From Klebsormidium nitens (Eukaryota; Streptophyta; Klebsormidiophyceae; Klebsormidiales; Klebsormidiaceae): DNA of 64,000 nucleotides. This document shows, one piece after another, positions 25,001-35,900 of this stretch; positions within the stretch are counted from its first letter, which is position 1; each line of letters begins with the position of its first letter. Below the pieces are notes generated by a model, which did not search any database, was not told the DNA's origin, and saw nothing but the letters and a program-made list of their open reading frames with translations. The DNA lies in NCBI GenBank assembly GCA_000708835.1, contig DF237246.1, positions 44,325-108,324 of the forward strand, given 5' to 3'. The position numbers were made by a program, and so were the translations under genes.

Positions 25001-27950
25001 TTGACAGTGGGTAAAAGGGGCTCTGCTAAATGCGGAGATCATTCTTGGCTGTCCTATAGGTTCAGGGTCGCGGCTTGGTAATGCCAAATCAGTGTGACTC
25101 TGGTCGACCTTTCCCGTTTTTTTGCGGTAGGTTAAGGCGGGCGATTCTGAAACTGCTGATCTCTTGGAGGGCGCTCTCCCGTTGTGCGGACGGTGAGTCA
25201 CCCGTTCTTCCTCAACTGAACACCTCGATTGCTGTACACACCCTCTGATCATTCCTGATCGCCCGTGCCACCTGCAGGTCTACAGCGCCGATGGCGTCAG
25301 CAACTTGGTGGGAGGGCGCCGGGTGCCCCAGTTCGTGTTGGGCGCGGGTGCCATCCTGGGGCTGTACGAGGCCCTCACGGGCAACCGCGCAAAGCTAACC
25401 AGCGTCGCGGCTGATTCTGTGTGCACGTGCTACATTGTCGATGTGAGCCCTCCTGCTTTTTGCTCTCACTTGATTGCTCGGTTTTCACCTTCCGCATCCC
25501 GCTGATATCAACGTTCCCTTCTCCTGGGCTCCGCTTATTTCGGCGTTCCCTCATTCCAGGGTCCGATCCGCTACTTCCGCATTCTGCTGATATTTGTGGA
25601 ACATCCTACGTTCTACTCATCTTGAGTGCCCCTTTTCCGCTTATATCGAGGTCTTCTGGCTCCAAGGTCTCTTAATATTACCTCTTGCTACTTCTGCGGT
25701 GCGCTTATCTTGCTGCTATTGTATAGCTTACTTGGGTTTCCCTTGTTCCGGGGTCCGCTCGTTCCGAGATCCTCGCTTTCCAATTCGCTGCTTGAGAGAT
25801 GCCGCTGCTTCAGAGTTTCTCTCGCTGATTTCTAGATTACTTCAGTTTATTCTCATGATTACCTCAGACTTCCTTCGCTATCGTGCAGAGGACCCTCCTT
25901 GCCGAGATGGTTAGCACGGACGTGGACGTAACCCAGTTCCTCTGGAAGGTGAGCGTTTCACCAGCTGTCTGATGCTTCGAATATTCCCCTTTCACGAGAT
26001 GCAGTGCCATTACGGTTCGCTTAGCGCCCGGGAACATGGCCCGGTTAATTGAGCCCTTCGAGACTTGGGAACACGCCGTCGTTATCTGACCGCATGCGGG
26101 TTTTTAAAATGAGTTGAAGGCTGCCCAATCCGACTACTTTGCCTGAGAAGTTGGGCCTTTACACAGGCTTAGCCAAAACATGGGAAAGGTTGCGTTATTC
26201 GTCGCGAACTTTGAACGCAACCCCTTCTAGCTTGGTACATGCTCTGAGCCACTCTTCAAGCTTTGCGCGTCATACTAGCCAGAGATTCTCTACATTCGGT
26301 CCCCACCGGTGAATTTTCACATGACCGGTGGATGTAACGGGTTCGCGCCTTGTGCAGGAGAGCGCCGTGCTGCTGTCCCGGTTGGTGCTCCCCCGGGCTG
26401 TTGCCCACATGAGCCTCCAAGAGATCCGGAAAATGATTCTGGAGAATGGACGGCTGAAGGTTAGCAATCTTCGCGCGGATCCTGCCGGCCTCGCCACACT
26501 GAATATTCCAATTTCTCCAATTTGCCTTGCCCAATGTTCACACAGTCTTCTCATAGTAGTCCTACTGGTTTCTCATTCTGAATCGACGTGCGTATAGAAG
26601 CCTCGGGCTTCGCGAGTTGTGCTGGGGAGCTCTTGCAACGACGCCGAAGCCCCGTCTGCTGAACCCGGTTGGTTCCACCCCATTTTTGCAGCTCTTTGGA
26701 CCCGAAGAGCCTGTTTACATCCGGTACGACGAGGTGCTCGTATTGCTGGAGGGGAGGCTGCGCAACACCGAAGGCTCCTCGCTGGTAGCACCACTGGGGC
26801 TGGATCCTGACGTTTCCTCGCTATTGGCAGGTGAGCCCCCCGGAATTTAATGGACATCCAATTAAACCTGTCCGCCTGACCGGAGTGCTATTTGGGCAAA
26901 ACTCTACCCGATGCGCAGAACTTGGACCCGGCAATGACTCGGATGCCTCTCGTCGAACGGCCCACGTTCTACGGCTCGAGAAAAGTTTTGCGACTGGCTC
27001 GATTCCTGACTCGGGTCAGGCGGCCAGGTTTGACCGAACCTCCACTATCTCTTGGTCCCTCTTTCTCGTAGGATTTACACCCCGTGCCACACCATTGTGA
27101 AGGTTTAGTATGGAGACCGCCATGACGAGCTTAGCAAAGGTACCGCCATCCATCACAAGCAGCCAGCGTCTTCCAAGAATCCTGCCATGATTAGTTGCGT
27201 ATAGTTTGCTGATTCGACTTGGCAACAGACTGCTTGACTGGCATTACAACGTCGACAACTAAGATTGGCAGCTTTGCCCGGGTGTAGCTGTATCGCTTTC
27301 CCTCTATCGACCGTCGCGGTCCCACTTGCAAGAGTACAGCGAGATGCGGTTAAGGTGCAAAGCAAAATCAAAAGGTAAAGAGACTTCGTCTTTAACAGGC
27401 GGGGTTTAACAATTGGGTCCGATCCTCCGCAGGGCCGCTCGACACCGTGCGCCTCAAGGCGGAGCTGGAGTACGTGGCCGAGGTGCTCACGCGCGTGCTC
27501 TTCATCCCGGTTGGCATCAACCGGGGCTTCTCGCAGTCGCAATACCCTCTCCCAACCGAGACCGCAAAAGCGCTTGGTGTTAGCGCCGTGTCCTTTGCCG
27601 ACTACCAGGTTGCAGCAAAGCCCGGGCCTGATGGACCCGTGGACTCACAGGAGGCCTTGTCAGATGGGCGGGAAGCGTCTAAGGACGCCCCGGCGGAGAG
27701 GGCCGCCTCCGCCGTGCTGACTAGCAAGGCCTCGGCGGGTAACGTGAACCCTGCGAAATTTACCCGGCAGTTTACCCGGTTGCCAAGTGGGCGAAATATG
27801 AGGCCGCTCGCCGATTTGGGTGTGACTATGCCCATGGAGCCGGTTCCGGTGAGAGGGCGTTCCGCGGCCCCACTGCCGGCGGACCATGGGGGCGCCGAGG
27901 ATTCGAAGGATGCCTTTGACGACCTTGAGGCCATTGTTGTGGACGGGTAA
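13059..27950 (+). CDS. SOS1: SOS1-type plasma-membrane Na+/H+ antiporter
   Basis: Exports Na+ in exchange for H+ at the plasma membrane (CPA1/NHX7 family). Twenty-three exons: 13059-13278, 14145-14195, 14782-14872, 15370-15447, 15952-16109, 16620-16721, 17272-17389, 18083-18135, 18609-18719, 18949-19117, 19272-19337, 19931-19999, 20611-20718, 21321-21454, 22000-22109, 23046-23331, 23786-23957, 24582-24881, 25278-25442, 25889-25948, 26358-26459, 26692-26830, 27433-27950. They give about 1126 residues, close to Arabidopsis SOS1 (1146). Residues 1-465 are the membrane part: FLPALLFESSMSMEVH, SATDPVAVVALLKELGASKK, then EGESLINDG with the ND motif near 198; TWAGLRGAVAL; FLTGGVVFLTLVINGST. The cytosolic tail has RGVQAAYWDQLDEGR (about 545) and a cyclic-nucleotide-binding-like region at about 770-870. 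Oddities: exons 3 and 4 are one base out of phase, and the C-terminus stops before the usual SOS2 phosphorylation site. Confidence 0.93.
17163..17282 (+). repeat. Duplicated splice junction upstream of SOS1 exon 7
   Basis: Two copies 81 bases apart. The second (17244-17282) contains the real acceptor CTGCAG followed by the exon start AGTGGCAATGG. The first (17163-17201) keeps CCGGTCTGAGTC, a pyrimidine tract and AGTGGCAA, but its acceptor reads CTGTAA, so it is dead as a splice site. Confidence 0.8.
17753..17822 (+). repeat. 35-base direct repeat in a SOS1 intron
   Basis: Two adjacent units starting at 17753 and 17788, both beginning AAGTTTTCAAGAGTCGTTTT and continuing with a G(C/T)GCAAGGCA block. 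It lies within the intron between exons 7 and 8 and holds no evident splice signal or coding sequence. Confidence 0.85.
20440..20640 (+). repeat. Degenerate upstream copy of the SOS1 exon 13 start
   Basis: The exon 13 start (20611, encoding VVFLTGGVVFLTLV) has a diverged copy about 157 bases upstream, in the intron at roughly 20451-20500. Both contain GTTCCT...GCGG(C/G)GTTG...GTTCCT. In one frame the copy reads GFLISGVGSFIFVD, recognisably like the real exon. A CCCAG precedes it at 20443-20447. An in-frame stop follows soon after, so it is probably not coding. Confidence 0.5.
23689..23800 (+). repeat. Duplicated 3' splice junction at SOS1 exon 17
   Basis: Two copies offset by about 55 bases, each with GAACTTT(T/C)GTCCTG, then GAACATTC, then an acceptor followed by GGAGCAGCTG. 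The downstream copy (acceptor TATAG, ending 23785) leads into the conserved exon. The upstream copy has a stronger TTACAG acceptor ending at 23729, but its exon start runs into TGA after four codons. Confidence 0.85.
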
Positions 27951-28668
27951 TACGGCTTGAGTTCCGAGGCGGACCCGCTAACAAGGTCGACTTGACGTGC
28001 AAGGATGTTGAGTGGGGCCCTGCTATGTGAGCGGCTTCGAAGATTCGAAGACCGTTGGCTTCTGAGCACACTACTACAAGTATGCTTAGTGAAGACTTTG
28101 ATTGGGTAGACTTATATATTTAGATAGTGACAGATTGGCCGTAGAGGGTGAGGAAGGGCCTGACGGGCGGGCCCCAGATCGCGACAATAAAGAGGGGAAT
28201 GTGTTGTGGGCACGAATGATCTAATCTGAAATAGTGGGCGACTATTTTAGTGGTCCGAAGTGATGAATGAGAGACTGGAGTATCCGTTTTACGCGGTGAA
28301 TTGTCAATAAGTCATGTTTAAGTGTCCATGTATCAGTGTTTGCTTACTAAAAGAGACGAAGAGGACCGGATACATGTCGAGGCACGGTGTTGATATATAG
28401 ATTGCTGATCGATGGTAGTAGTCGGTTGCTAAGCATCTTCGTGTCCCTGGATTTTGATCGAGCAGGTCAATCTGAAGTCAATGTATATTCGAAGTGCGCG
28501 TCAATCTCTCTTCTCTGAAGAACCACGAACATACACTCCAGTGTGAACCCTTGTCTGCTTGTTTCTTTCTAGTACTGTCTTTTTGTAGTTGATGTAGCTT
28601 GTCACCAGGGTACGATAGAAAAGCTATGTAGTACGTGTTGGTGTCGCTCGGGTGTCGACCGTCTCCCC
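27951..28668. other. SOS1 3' flank
   Basis: Contains the likely SOS1 3' UTR up to the AATAAA hexamer at 28186, then AT-richer sequence with no open frame or motif that I can support. Confidence 0.5.
28186..28191 (+). terminator. Candidate SOS1 polyadenylation signal AATAAA
   Basis: A canonical AATAAA lies 236 bases after the SOS1 stop codon, on the coding strand, followed by GT-rich sequence (GTGTTGTGGG). Position and context fit a cleavage/polyadenylation signal, though green algae and plants do not depend strictly on this hexamer. Confidence 0.45.
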
Positions 28669-29672
28669 CTATTTAAATTTTTGGCCGTCCATTCTCGATA
28701 CTGCAGTCAGCTTCGCACCCTTGGATATCAAAAGCGCAGGCTCTATATCTCTACTGTACCTTCTTGAGTGGCGAATCAAATCGGAAAAGTAGAGTCGTGA
28801 TTGAATGCCTTGTATCAATCTGTCCACGTGGCCACCGTTCAGCACGGCGTCTAGCAGCGTCTCTTGAGCACATATATCTACGGCCTCGGTGTAGCGCTTG
28901 GCATCTGCTAGCGCGTCCACTAAGATTCAAGAATACCGCCACCATGCTCGGTTGAACGTGTTTGAAGTCCCATTGCCAAGCGAAGATTCTCAACTCCGAG
29001 GACTCCCTTCACATGCCTATGCCTGCACGTCTCAATAGCTGCTTTGCAAGCGTCATTTGGTCAACCACCAGCGCGCGCCATTCCGCTGAGTCCGGTTTTC
29101 TTGAGAAACGTCAGGCTCCGAGGCGTAAACTGATTGTCAGAAATTCTGGCTTTTTGGTCACTTCGAACCATCCTTTCGAAAGAGATTGCATCCGGCAGAC
29201 CACTTCGTTTGGCAATCTGAGGTGAGGTGACAGCTAGCTATTCAAACAACCATGCAACTTACGGACGGGCCCGGCCGGCCACTGGCTGGCAATCCTTGGC
29301 AACGGAGGAAGAGGACCGTCCGCAGATAGTGACCGCTGAGCCACGAAGAGACTCACGGTTAGTCAATTCAGGTGCTTGTTCTGGTAGAGATTCGTCAAAA
29401 ATGCTCTTATAACGGCTCCAGCAAATCATCTGGAAACCCTTTGAAACCTGACCTTCAAATATTCTGACCACGAGTGGCTAGACGTGGGACAAAAAGGGCA
29501 CCACGTTCAGGTATGATCTTTATTGTGAAGGTCCTGCAATCTTGACAGGACAGTCCCGGCGTCAGGCTGTGGCAGCTATGCACTAAGATATGCATTTCGC
29601 CGCTTTGCTCTCCATCTCGAAGCATTTGAGCACCGCCGCTTGATTCAGCAACTTCCAGCACAGGCCTACGCA
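28669..29672 (-). other. Possible broken or unresolved minus-strand gene with F-box-like segment
   Basis: Three protein-like minus-strand stretches occur without a full gene model. At 29673-29455 an open frame contains SGEMHILVHSCHSLTPGL. Near 29223-29118, after a CACCTCAG acceptor, the frame reads LPNEVVCRMQSLSKGWFEV then TKKPEFLTIS, which resembles the second half of an F-box (SK.W followed by PEF). At 28920-28669 an open frame after a TTGAATCTTAG acceptor begins VDALADAKRYTEAVDICAQE and runs to a stop. The order fits one transcribed unit, but stops and missing joins prevent a model. It could be a degenerate F-box gene or chance. Confidence 0.25.
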
Positions 29673-29769
29673 CGTTGCCTACTGTAGTGACACGTTAGCG
29701 TTCCTCCTGCCTCTTGCTTGTGGAAGACTGCTATTTGCCATAGTACAACAACTAAATGTACCGTATGAG

Positions 29770-29955
29770 CGAACGCACTCCAACCGGTCGCGCGGCGCGT
29801 GGCGCGGTCGGAGCGGGCCGCCGCGCGGCCGCTCTTCTCAGCATTCGGACACGCGGTTATCGCACGGCAGGGTTTGAGGTTTCGACGGGCGCGGCCGTGG
29901 CGGCAGCCGCGGCCGCCCGCGCGCCCGGCCGCCGGCCCCGGCCGGCCGATCCACA
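29770..29955. other. GC-rich block with Ala/Arg-biased open frame
   Basis: An abrupt island of GC-rich sequence full of GCGGCCGC-type words, in a neighbourhood of much lower GC. The plus-strand open frame (29756-30037) is a run of Ala and Arg without a known motif, as expected from composition alone. It may be a CpG-type promoter island for a plus-strand gene ending at 31692, but no start was found. Confidence 0.35.
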
Positions 29956-30039
29956 TGTGAAGCTAGACGTTCATGAAAAGACGAACTCAAGCCATCAAAC
30001 TTCAAAGAACGTCCGAAGCCCATCGCGTCTTCGCTAGGC

Positions 30040-30165
30040 TGAGCACACGAGCCCATCGCGGTGTCTGTGCTGGCCCCTGGGCTTCAAGAGCTTAAGCACG
30101 AGAGCCCATTGCGTCTGTGCTGGGGCTTAAAAGCTTAAGCACGAGAGCCCATTGTGTCTGTGCTG
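30040..30165 (+). repeat. Three-unit tandem repeat of about 45 bases
   Basis: Three successive units share a core AGCACGAGAGCCCATTG followed by TGTCTGTGCTG. The second and third are preceded by GCTTAAGCACGAG; the first is more diverged (GAGCACACGAGCCCATCG). The repeat lies immediately after the GC-rich block. Confidence 0.8.
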
Positions 30166-31308
30166 CTATCTCATATGCACGTGTGAGATATATACGTGCT
30201 GGTGGAAGGGCGCAGAGGAAAGAATTACAAGGCATACGTTGAGGTGAGTGTTTGTTTAAAGGCCACTGCTGCTGATTTGTGATGAACTATTTCTCGCAAC
30301 TTATGATTAGCTCATGATATTGCAGTGGTCTACAGCAAGAAGGCAAATGAAGTCAATTCTGAGTACTGACATCCCTTCTATTCATGACTCAATCTTAGGT
30401 CCAGGTTCAATTGAGAATCTTGTCAACACAAAGAAAGGAAACGGAAGCATGTAACGGAGGGCTGTTTAGTAGGCTCGTTCTCCTGATCAGATTTCGACGG
30501 CTCTTCTTCTAAACTTTGGTATTCGCACATGCCCTTCGACCGCAGAAGGGAGTGATGTGAGCGTAGCCAGCGTTCGTCCCATCCACCTAGGGTGCAAATT
30601 CAGTCAGATTAACCCGGGAAATGATTGAGATGGCAGGAATAAGAGGAATCAGACCGTCTCTTCCGCTCGAAAAGGTGGCCTGAACCTTTTTTGTGATCTC
30701 ATTGGCACAACTGGTCAATGTTCTGAGGAAGCCGTGAAGCAGGCAGCTTTACGTGAATGTAAAATTTTAGTTGAGGAAACGTTGAGACCGACTACTTTTA
30801 GGAAAGCGGCTTTCGATTTCCCTGCTACTTTGTGCATAGCTGAAACATTCAACATTCTGAACCTCACACCTCTTTCGATTTACATCTTTGATGGCCTTCA
30901 TTTTTCGCCGCTTAAGAGTCGCCTTCATACACTCTTGACCGGCGCATTAGTCGATTCTCTAGCGCTTCGAGTTGCAGAGTTGATCAAATTTTCCGAGGTT
31001 TTAGCTCTTTGAGATTCTTGCGATTGCAGGTCGGACGTCTCACTGGCGTTAACGAAACCTGCTCAACCGCTTGATAGACGTTGCAAAGGAATACCATCTA
31101 GCAAAACGCCCGCTCTAGTTGTCAAGCACTTCTCCAAGATGCTGTATACGGTCCGGCCTGAATTAGTCCGTATCTTGCTGTCATCCGTTGAAGACGGAGA
31201 GGCAGCCGCTACTTAACTTGAAGCGCAGCAGATTAATCCTACTTGCTTCCTGCAAGTCCTTAGGTGTTGCCGAACACTGACTTTCCGTTTGGGCTCTTTC
31301 TTTTGCAG

Positions 31309-31692
31309 TTCAACAAGGAGAAGCATGCAGGTCCGCTCGATCCGCTCGCGCTCACGCCGCGCGCGACCGCCGGGACCAATGGAAAGAAGCAGCCCGGGTC
31401 AGCACCTTCCGGCTTCAAGAACGGAACCACAGGGGCGAGCGGAACGACGACTGCGGCTAATGAAGCGGAGAGGAAGGGGAAGCGCGTCCGGGAGGAGACG
31501 CCGTCGGGCGCAGCGCCAGAAAATGCGCGCGAGCCGGTCGCGGGCGCCAATGGCAAGAGGACCAAGGAAGTGGCGCGGGCAGAAGAGGGCGACTTTGCTG
31601 GAGAAGGGCGCGGAAACTGGAAGCCGGAGGAATGGGGTTTTATCGTGCGGGAGAACCCAGAATTCAGCGGAGACGGCGATGATGCCATGTAG
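31309..31692 (+). CDS. Orphan terminal exon, Lys/Glu/Ala-rich protein (partial)
   Basis: After a clear TTTTGCAG acceptor, 127 codons run to a stop. The protein is rich in Gly, Thr, Lys and Glu, has a basic cluster (ERKGKRVREE) and ends with a better-structured tail containing WKPEEWGFIVRENPEFSG. I do not recognise it. The frame starts in phase 0. A candidate upstream exon ends at 30241 with KNYKAYVE before GTGAGT, also in phase 0, but it has no start codon and the link is a guess. The coding look comes from codon-level regularity and the absence of stops in GC-rich sequence. Confidence 0.45.
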   Translation, partial: FNKEKHAGPLDPLALTPRATAGTNGKKQPGSAPSGFKNGTTGASGTTTAANEAERKGKRVREETPSGAAPENAREPVAGANGKRTKEVARAEEGDFAGEGRGNWKPEEWGFIVRENPEFSGDGDDAM

Positions 31693-32924
31693 AAGCTTAA
31701 CACGTGCTACTAATCAGAGAGATCAAGAGTGCGGGAGGGTACTTGCTGTTTCAATCTTGAGAGCGTTTAACATTGCGGAGCAAGCTGGGCGGTAGTGTTT
31801 GGACAATACCCATCAGATCCCTTTTTGGTGTGTGAGGCAGGGCCCAAGTCAATCGAAAGTGTCACGATGAATCCTGTGCAAGAATAGCGAGATATGACCT
31901 GGCCCCTTCGTCAAGCTTTTGGAGTTACATGTGGAACAGTTGGCAGTCTGGGTAGGTTGAGTGATCCGCGCAGCCGTCCGGCCGGGAAAGGCCTGTTTGC
32001 AGGCCGAACTTTAAACGTGCTGTTTCAGCTATTCACTGGAGCGTAGGAGCGAGGTCGAGATCAAGTTCGATACTAGGGTAGTGGATAGATAACCTATACT
32101 TACCCAGTGTTCGGCGAAAAGCATTTTCTTCTTAGCGAGATTCGGGAATAGATTTAATTAGTTTGAATAGTGGTCAACGTTTCTTGTAACTCAAGGGCGC
32201 TGTAATTGATCATATATAGCGCTCAGTAGCAGGCTGGGCTACCTGCGCTATCTCAAGCGCAGGACAAGTTCTGTCACGGTCGCCTACAATCATTCAACCC
32301 GCATTGCAATGGCAGATGGTCCTCCGAAATATGAGAAGCATAGTAAGTCCTGGCTGATCTGTGGAAACGACCTTGAAGAACTTTTGCACGTCACTGAGGC
32401 AGACATCCTGCGCGGATGGACTTAACGGTGCGCATATGCGAGCGACATGCAGGTCTAGTCGAGGCATGTCAATGACGAATTCGTAGAAACGAAGTCGGGC
32501 CTTTAAGTCTTGATTGACCCACACGTTCGGCATGAAATGCGCCGAACAGATTGTCTCGGCGAAGCCATCAAAGTTGCGGCCTGCCGTGCTTTAAAGACGA
32601 AGCCGACGAATGGACGAAACTTTACACGTGTCCGACCGGCTGCATGGAGTCGTATCTCTGTGCCTGCCACGTGTGACAACATAGAGTCGCAGACAGTCTT
32701 ACGATTTTCAGCTGACTACTGTAGCAGGTTTGCGAATCTCGGTCGGCTGTGGGCGCGGGCGCCTCCAGGGCACGCCGCCCGCTTCGAGGGTTTCTTCTCA
32801 CGTGTCGCACGAAATAGGCTTCTTGCCTGCACGGTGGACTATTGAATGTAGAGGCTTCTGCGGAAAGACGTAGGTGTCACTTTACGCGCATGGCCGCACG
32901 GCGAGCCTGGAAGGAAGCGTCACA
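31693..32924. other. Intergenic, nothing clear
   Basis: About 1.2 kb between the orphan exon and the next gene. Small open frames on both strands show no motifs. The last few hundred bases presumably hold the promoter and leader of the following gene. Confidence 0.5.
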
Positions 32925-35900
32925 ATGGCACGAATCAAGCGACGGGATCCCCCAGCTCCCGCCAACGGAAGCGGTGAAGCGGAAGGCAAGTTCACGAAGA
33001 GAATGCTACTTTCCTCACAACTAGAGACTTGCATCATCTTCCACCTGAATCAAGTTGCAAGCGACACTTGACTTTCAAGAACCATCTCGTCTCTGGATAC
33101 TTTAGCGTGGATCCGTGTTGTGCATGTGCTGCCAATCAGCTGCACTAAGACCCCAGAAGATGCGCCTTCGAAAGCAACATTGTTTCTGGCCCTTCTGGAC
33201 ACTCTCAAACCTGCGAGACTCGCGGAACAGAGCCAGCAGATAAAGCCTGACGGCCTTGCTTGCTTGCTGGATCTGGTGAGACATTAGAGCCCTTTGAAGA
33301 GGTTTTAAGGAAGGCACAGATAGTCTTTTCTGAGGTCGTCCTTCTTGCAGCTCTTAAGGATGCAACAGTAGGCATATGTCTTGCAACAAAACCGAACCAA
33401 GTCGGGAGCGCTGCTTTTTGCAGGAGATAAGAGCAACGTGGTGAAGGCTGCGCAGGAGCCAAGCGACTCTGGCCCTGCAGAAGCAGCGTCGAAACGGCGC
33501 AAAGGAAGCGGCGAACCTTATATTGGAACGACGGGCGAGGACCTTCCTCTAGCCGAGCCCAAGGATGGTAATATAAGCGCGGAAGACTGTTCGATTCCTT
33601 GTGGCTTCGTGGATTGAGATGTCTGACGAGACAGTCTCTGGAGCCGGGGTGAAAAATCTAGTTTATAGATCAGACGTTGCCGATAACCCAGAAATTACAG
33701 TTAAGGAGCCTGCAAGACTGAAACTCTGTTTCCACTCTCCAAGAACCCAGGTTTGCTGTCCAAAGGATTGACTAGGGACCAGAGCATAGTGACAGACGTC
33801 TAGCACTTAAAGGAAGGAGAGTCCGATGATCAGGAACATTGCCCTGGCAGTGACACTCCGGAAGGAAATTGGGGCCGCGCGTTCTGACGTCCTGGAATCG
33901 AGAATACCTGTACGCATATTCAATTTGATTTTGCAGAAGAGGGAAAAGAAGACGTGAAGGAGGAGCAGACGGCGAGACACACTGCCAATTCCAAACAGGA
34001 GAAAGAAGGCGGCAGGCGGACCAGAGACTCCGAGACGACGGATTCGACTCCGGAGTATGGTGAGAGATTGGCAGGATGGATTCCATGGCAGGAATCATTC
34101 CTTCGCTTTCTTAAGTTTCAGCACGCCCGCTTTGTGGAACGGCTCGAAAGAACTTGATGGGTAGCACCAGAGATTTCCTTCTCGAGAACCCTGTTTAAGG
34201 GGGCGCAGCTCGCTAACCGGGTTAGCCATAACAGCTGAAGAAAGAAGCCGTGAAGCAACAAAGCAACAAATTTGAAAAGTGGTTCAAAATTTCCTTGTCT
34301 TAGATGGTATTGATGCTGACTGAGCTTTTTGTCAATGGAATCGATACAAAGAAAGAGTAGAAAACAAGCTGAACGTTAGCTGCAAAAAGGGTTGTCAAAG
34401 CGGAGCCGGTCATGTCACTGGTGAGATGGTCGGCATGAGGAGAGCTACACAAGTTGATCGGACTACTCAATTGCCAGGCATAAGTGGGTTTGCACACAGG
34501 TCGTACATGCAGAACCAAATTCTCAACCGTGTCTGGTGGCGCAGGACCGGAACGGAAGCGCAAAGGAGCTGAATGCAAGGTGGAGCCTGTCGAGGGCTGC
34601 GTGCGGGTCAACCGGGCGCCCGTGCTGGCGCTCTGGGTAGCTGTCGTGGCGCAACGAGAGGGCTACACGTGGCCAGAGAGCCTCAGCTTTGGGATGTATA
34701 TCGCGGGACTGTTCGCCGTAAGCAAAGGTGAGACAGCTGGGTAAATGGCTCGATTTGAGTAGCCAGAATGAGTCCGAAGTGCAAGTAAACATCTGTAACT
34801 GAAGACTCACTGCAAGCCCCATGCAGAGAACACAGTTCAAAGATTCAGCGGAGACCGCGCTGCTTAGCGATCGCCAGATCCCTGCTAACGTTGGAGAGAA
34901 GAACGGAGGCCAGTTCCTTCTGCTTTCGTGTCCTAGTGTCAAAATTTGGCAACCTTCATCCACAAAGTTGTCACTTTTGGTGCAGAGCTGGGCAATTCAA
35001 TCAATACCGTCGTTGTAATCATCTCGAGCTTGTATTTGCCAAAAGATTGCTGAAGCAGGTGCAAAAACTGCATTTCTGCAGGTTATCAAACCTGACAAGG
35101 AGCCTGGACTAACAACCCACATGTACTTTGCCGGAAGTTCGTGTTCGTGCAAAACGTCTTCGGACTGGTATCAGACTGAGCGTCTCTCCTCGACCTTCTT
35201 GTCATGCAGGTCAGTCGAGAACACGGATGTGAACGTTTCTTAGTCTTTTGCATCCAAAACGGGATCAACAATACTCGAGCAGTGAGAACTTCTCTACTTT
35301 CGGTGTCCTGATGGAACAAGAAACCCCAGGGTCCCGTTTCGCTGCAGCGAGGCATCTGGGCATCGTCCGCCGGAGGGCCCGCGTGGACCGGACCAGGCGG
35401 CAGCAGGAGATGATGCACCTCGGGCGGTGCCCCGTGTTCGGCATCCAGGTGCGCCCTCTGCATTCGGCCAATTGCTTGACTCTGACAATAAGCCCACGTG
35501 AAGTCAGAGTGACGTCTGTCGCTTGTTATTCCTGGCCGTGACGATTGATGAAGATGGTGGCGGCTTCCTGCTTGTCGAACCCGGGGTGCCGGGTTTATGG
35601 AGCCCCTCAGGCCCCCCTCCGTTGCCACACCTGAGATTGGATCAGGTCTTATTCGCTTTCGCCAGCTGTAAATCGCTTCGGCTCTGTCTATGGAACGTTT
35701 GGAAACAACTATAGCTTGCCTGGCAGACCGCCCTGAACCTAAATTCAAGCTACTTTCAGAAAGGTTCCTGAAAACTTGGGTGAAAACAAAGTTTCTTTGA
35801 GTTACGATTTAAGAAAGACAACGAAGAATGTAGACCGCAAGCCTGACAGGGGCCCAAGCCGCGTGGTCCTCACCTCCTCCTGAAACTCCTCGCTTGCTCA

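Noticed and set aside
29756-30037. 93-codon Ala/Arg-rich protein
   Set aside because: The residues follow directly from GC-rich composition; no conserved features.
35086-35748. 220-codon minus-strand open frame
   Set aside because: It overlaps the in-phase exon 35348-35448 of the plus-strand gene and shows no recognisable protein features.
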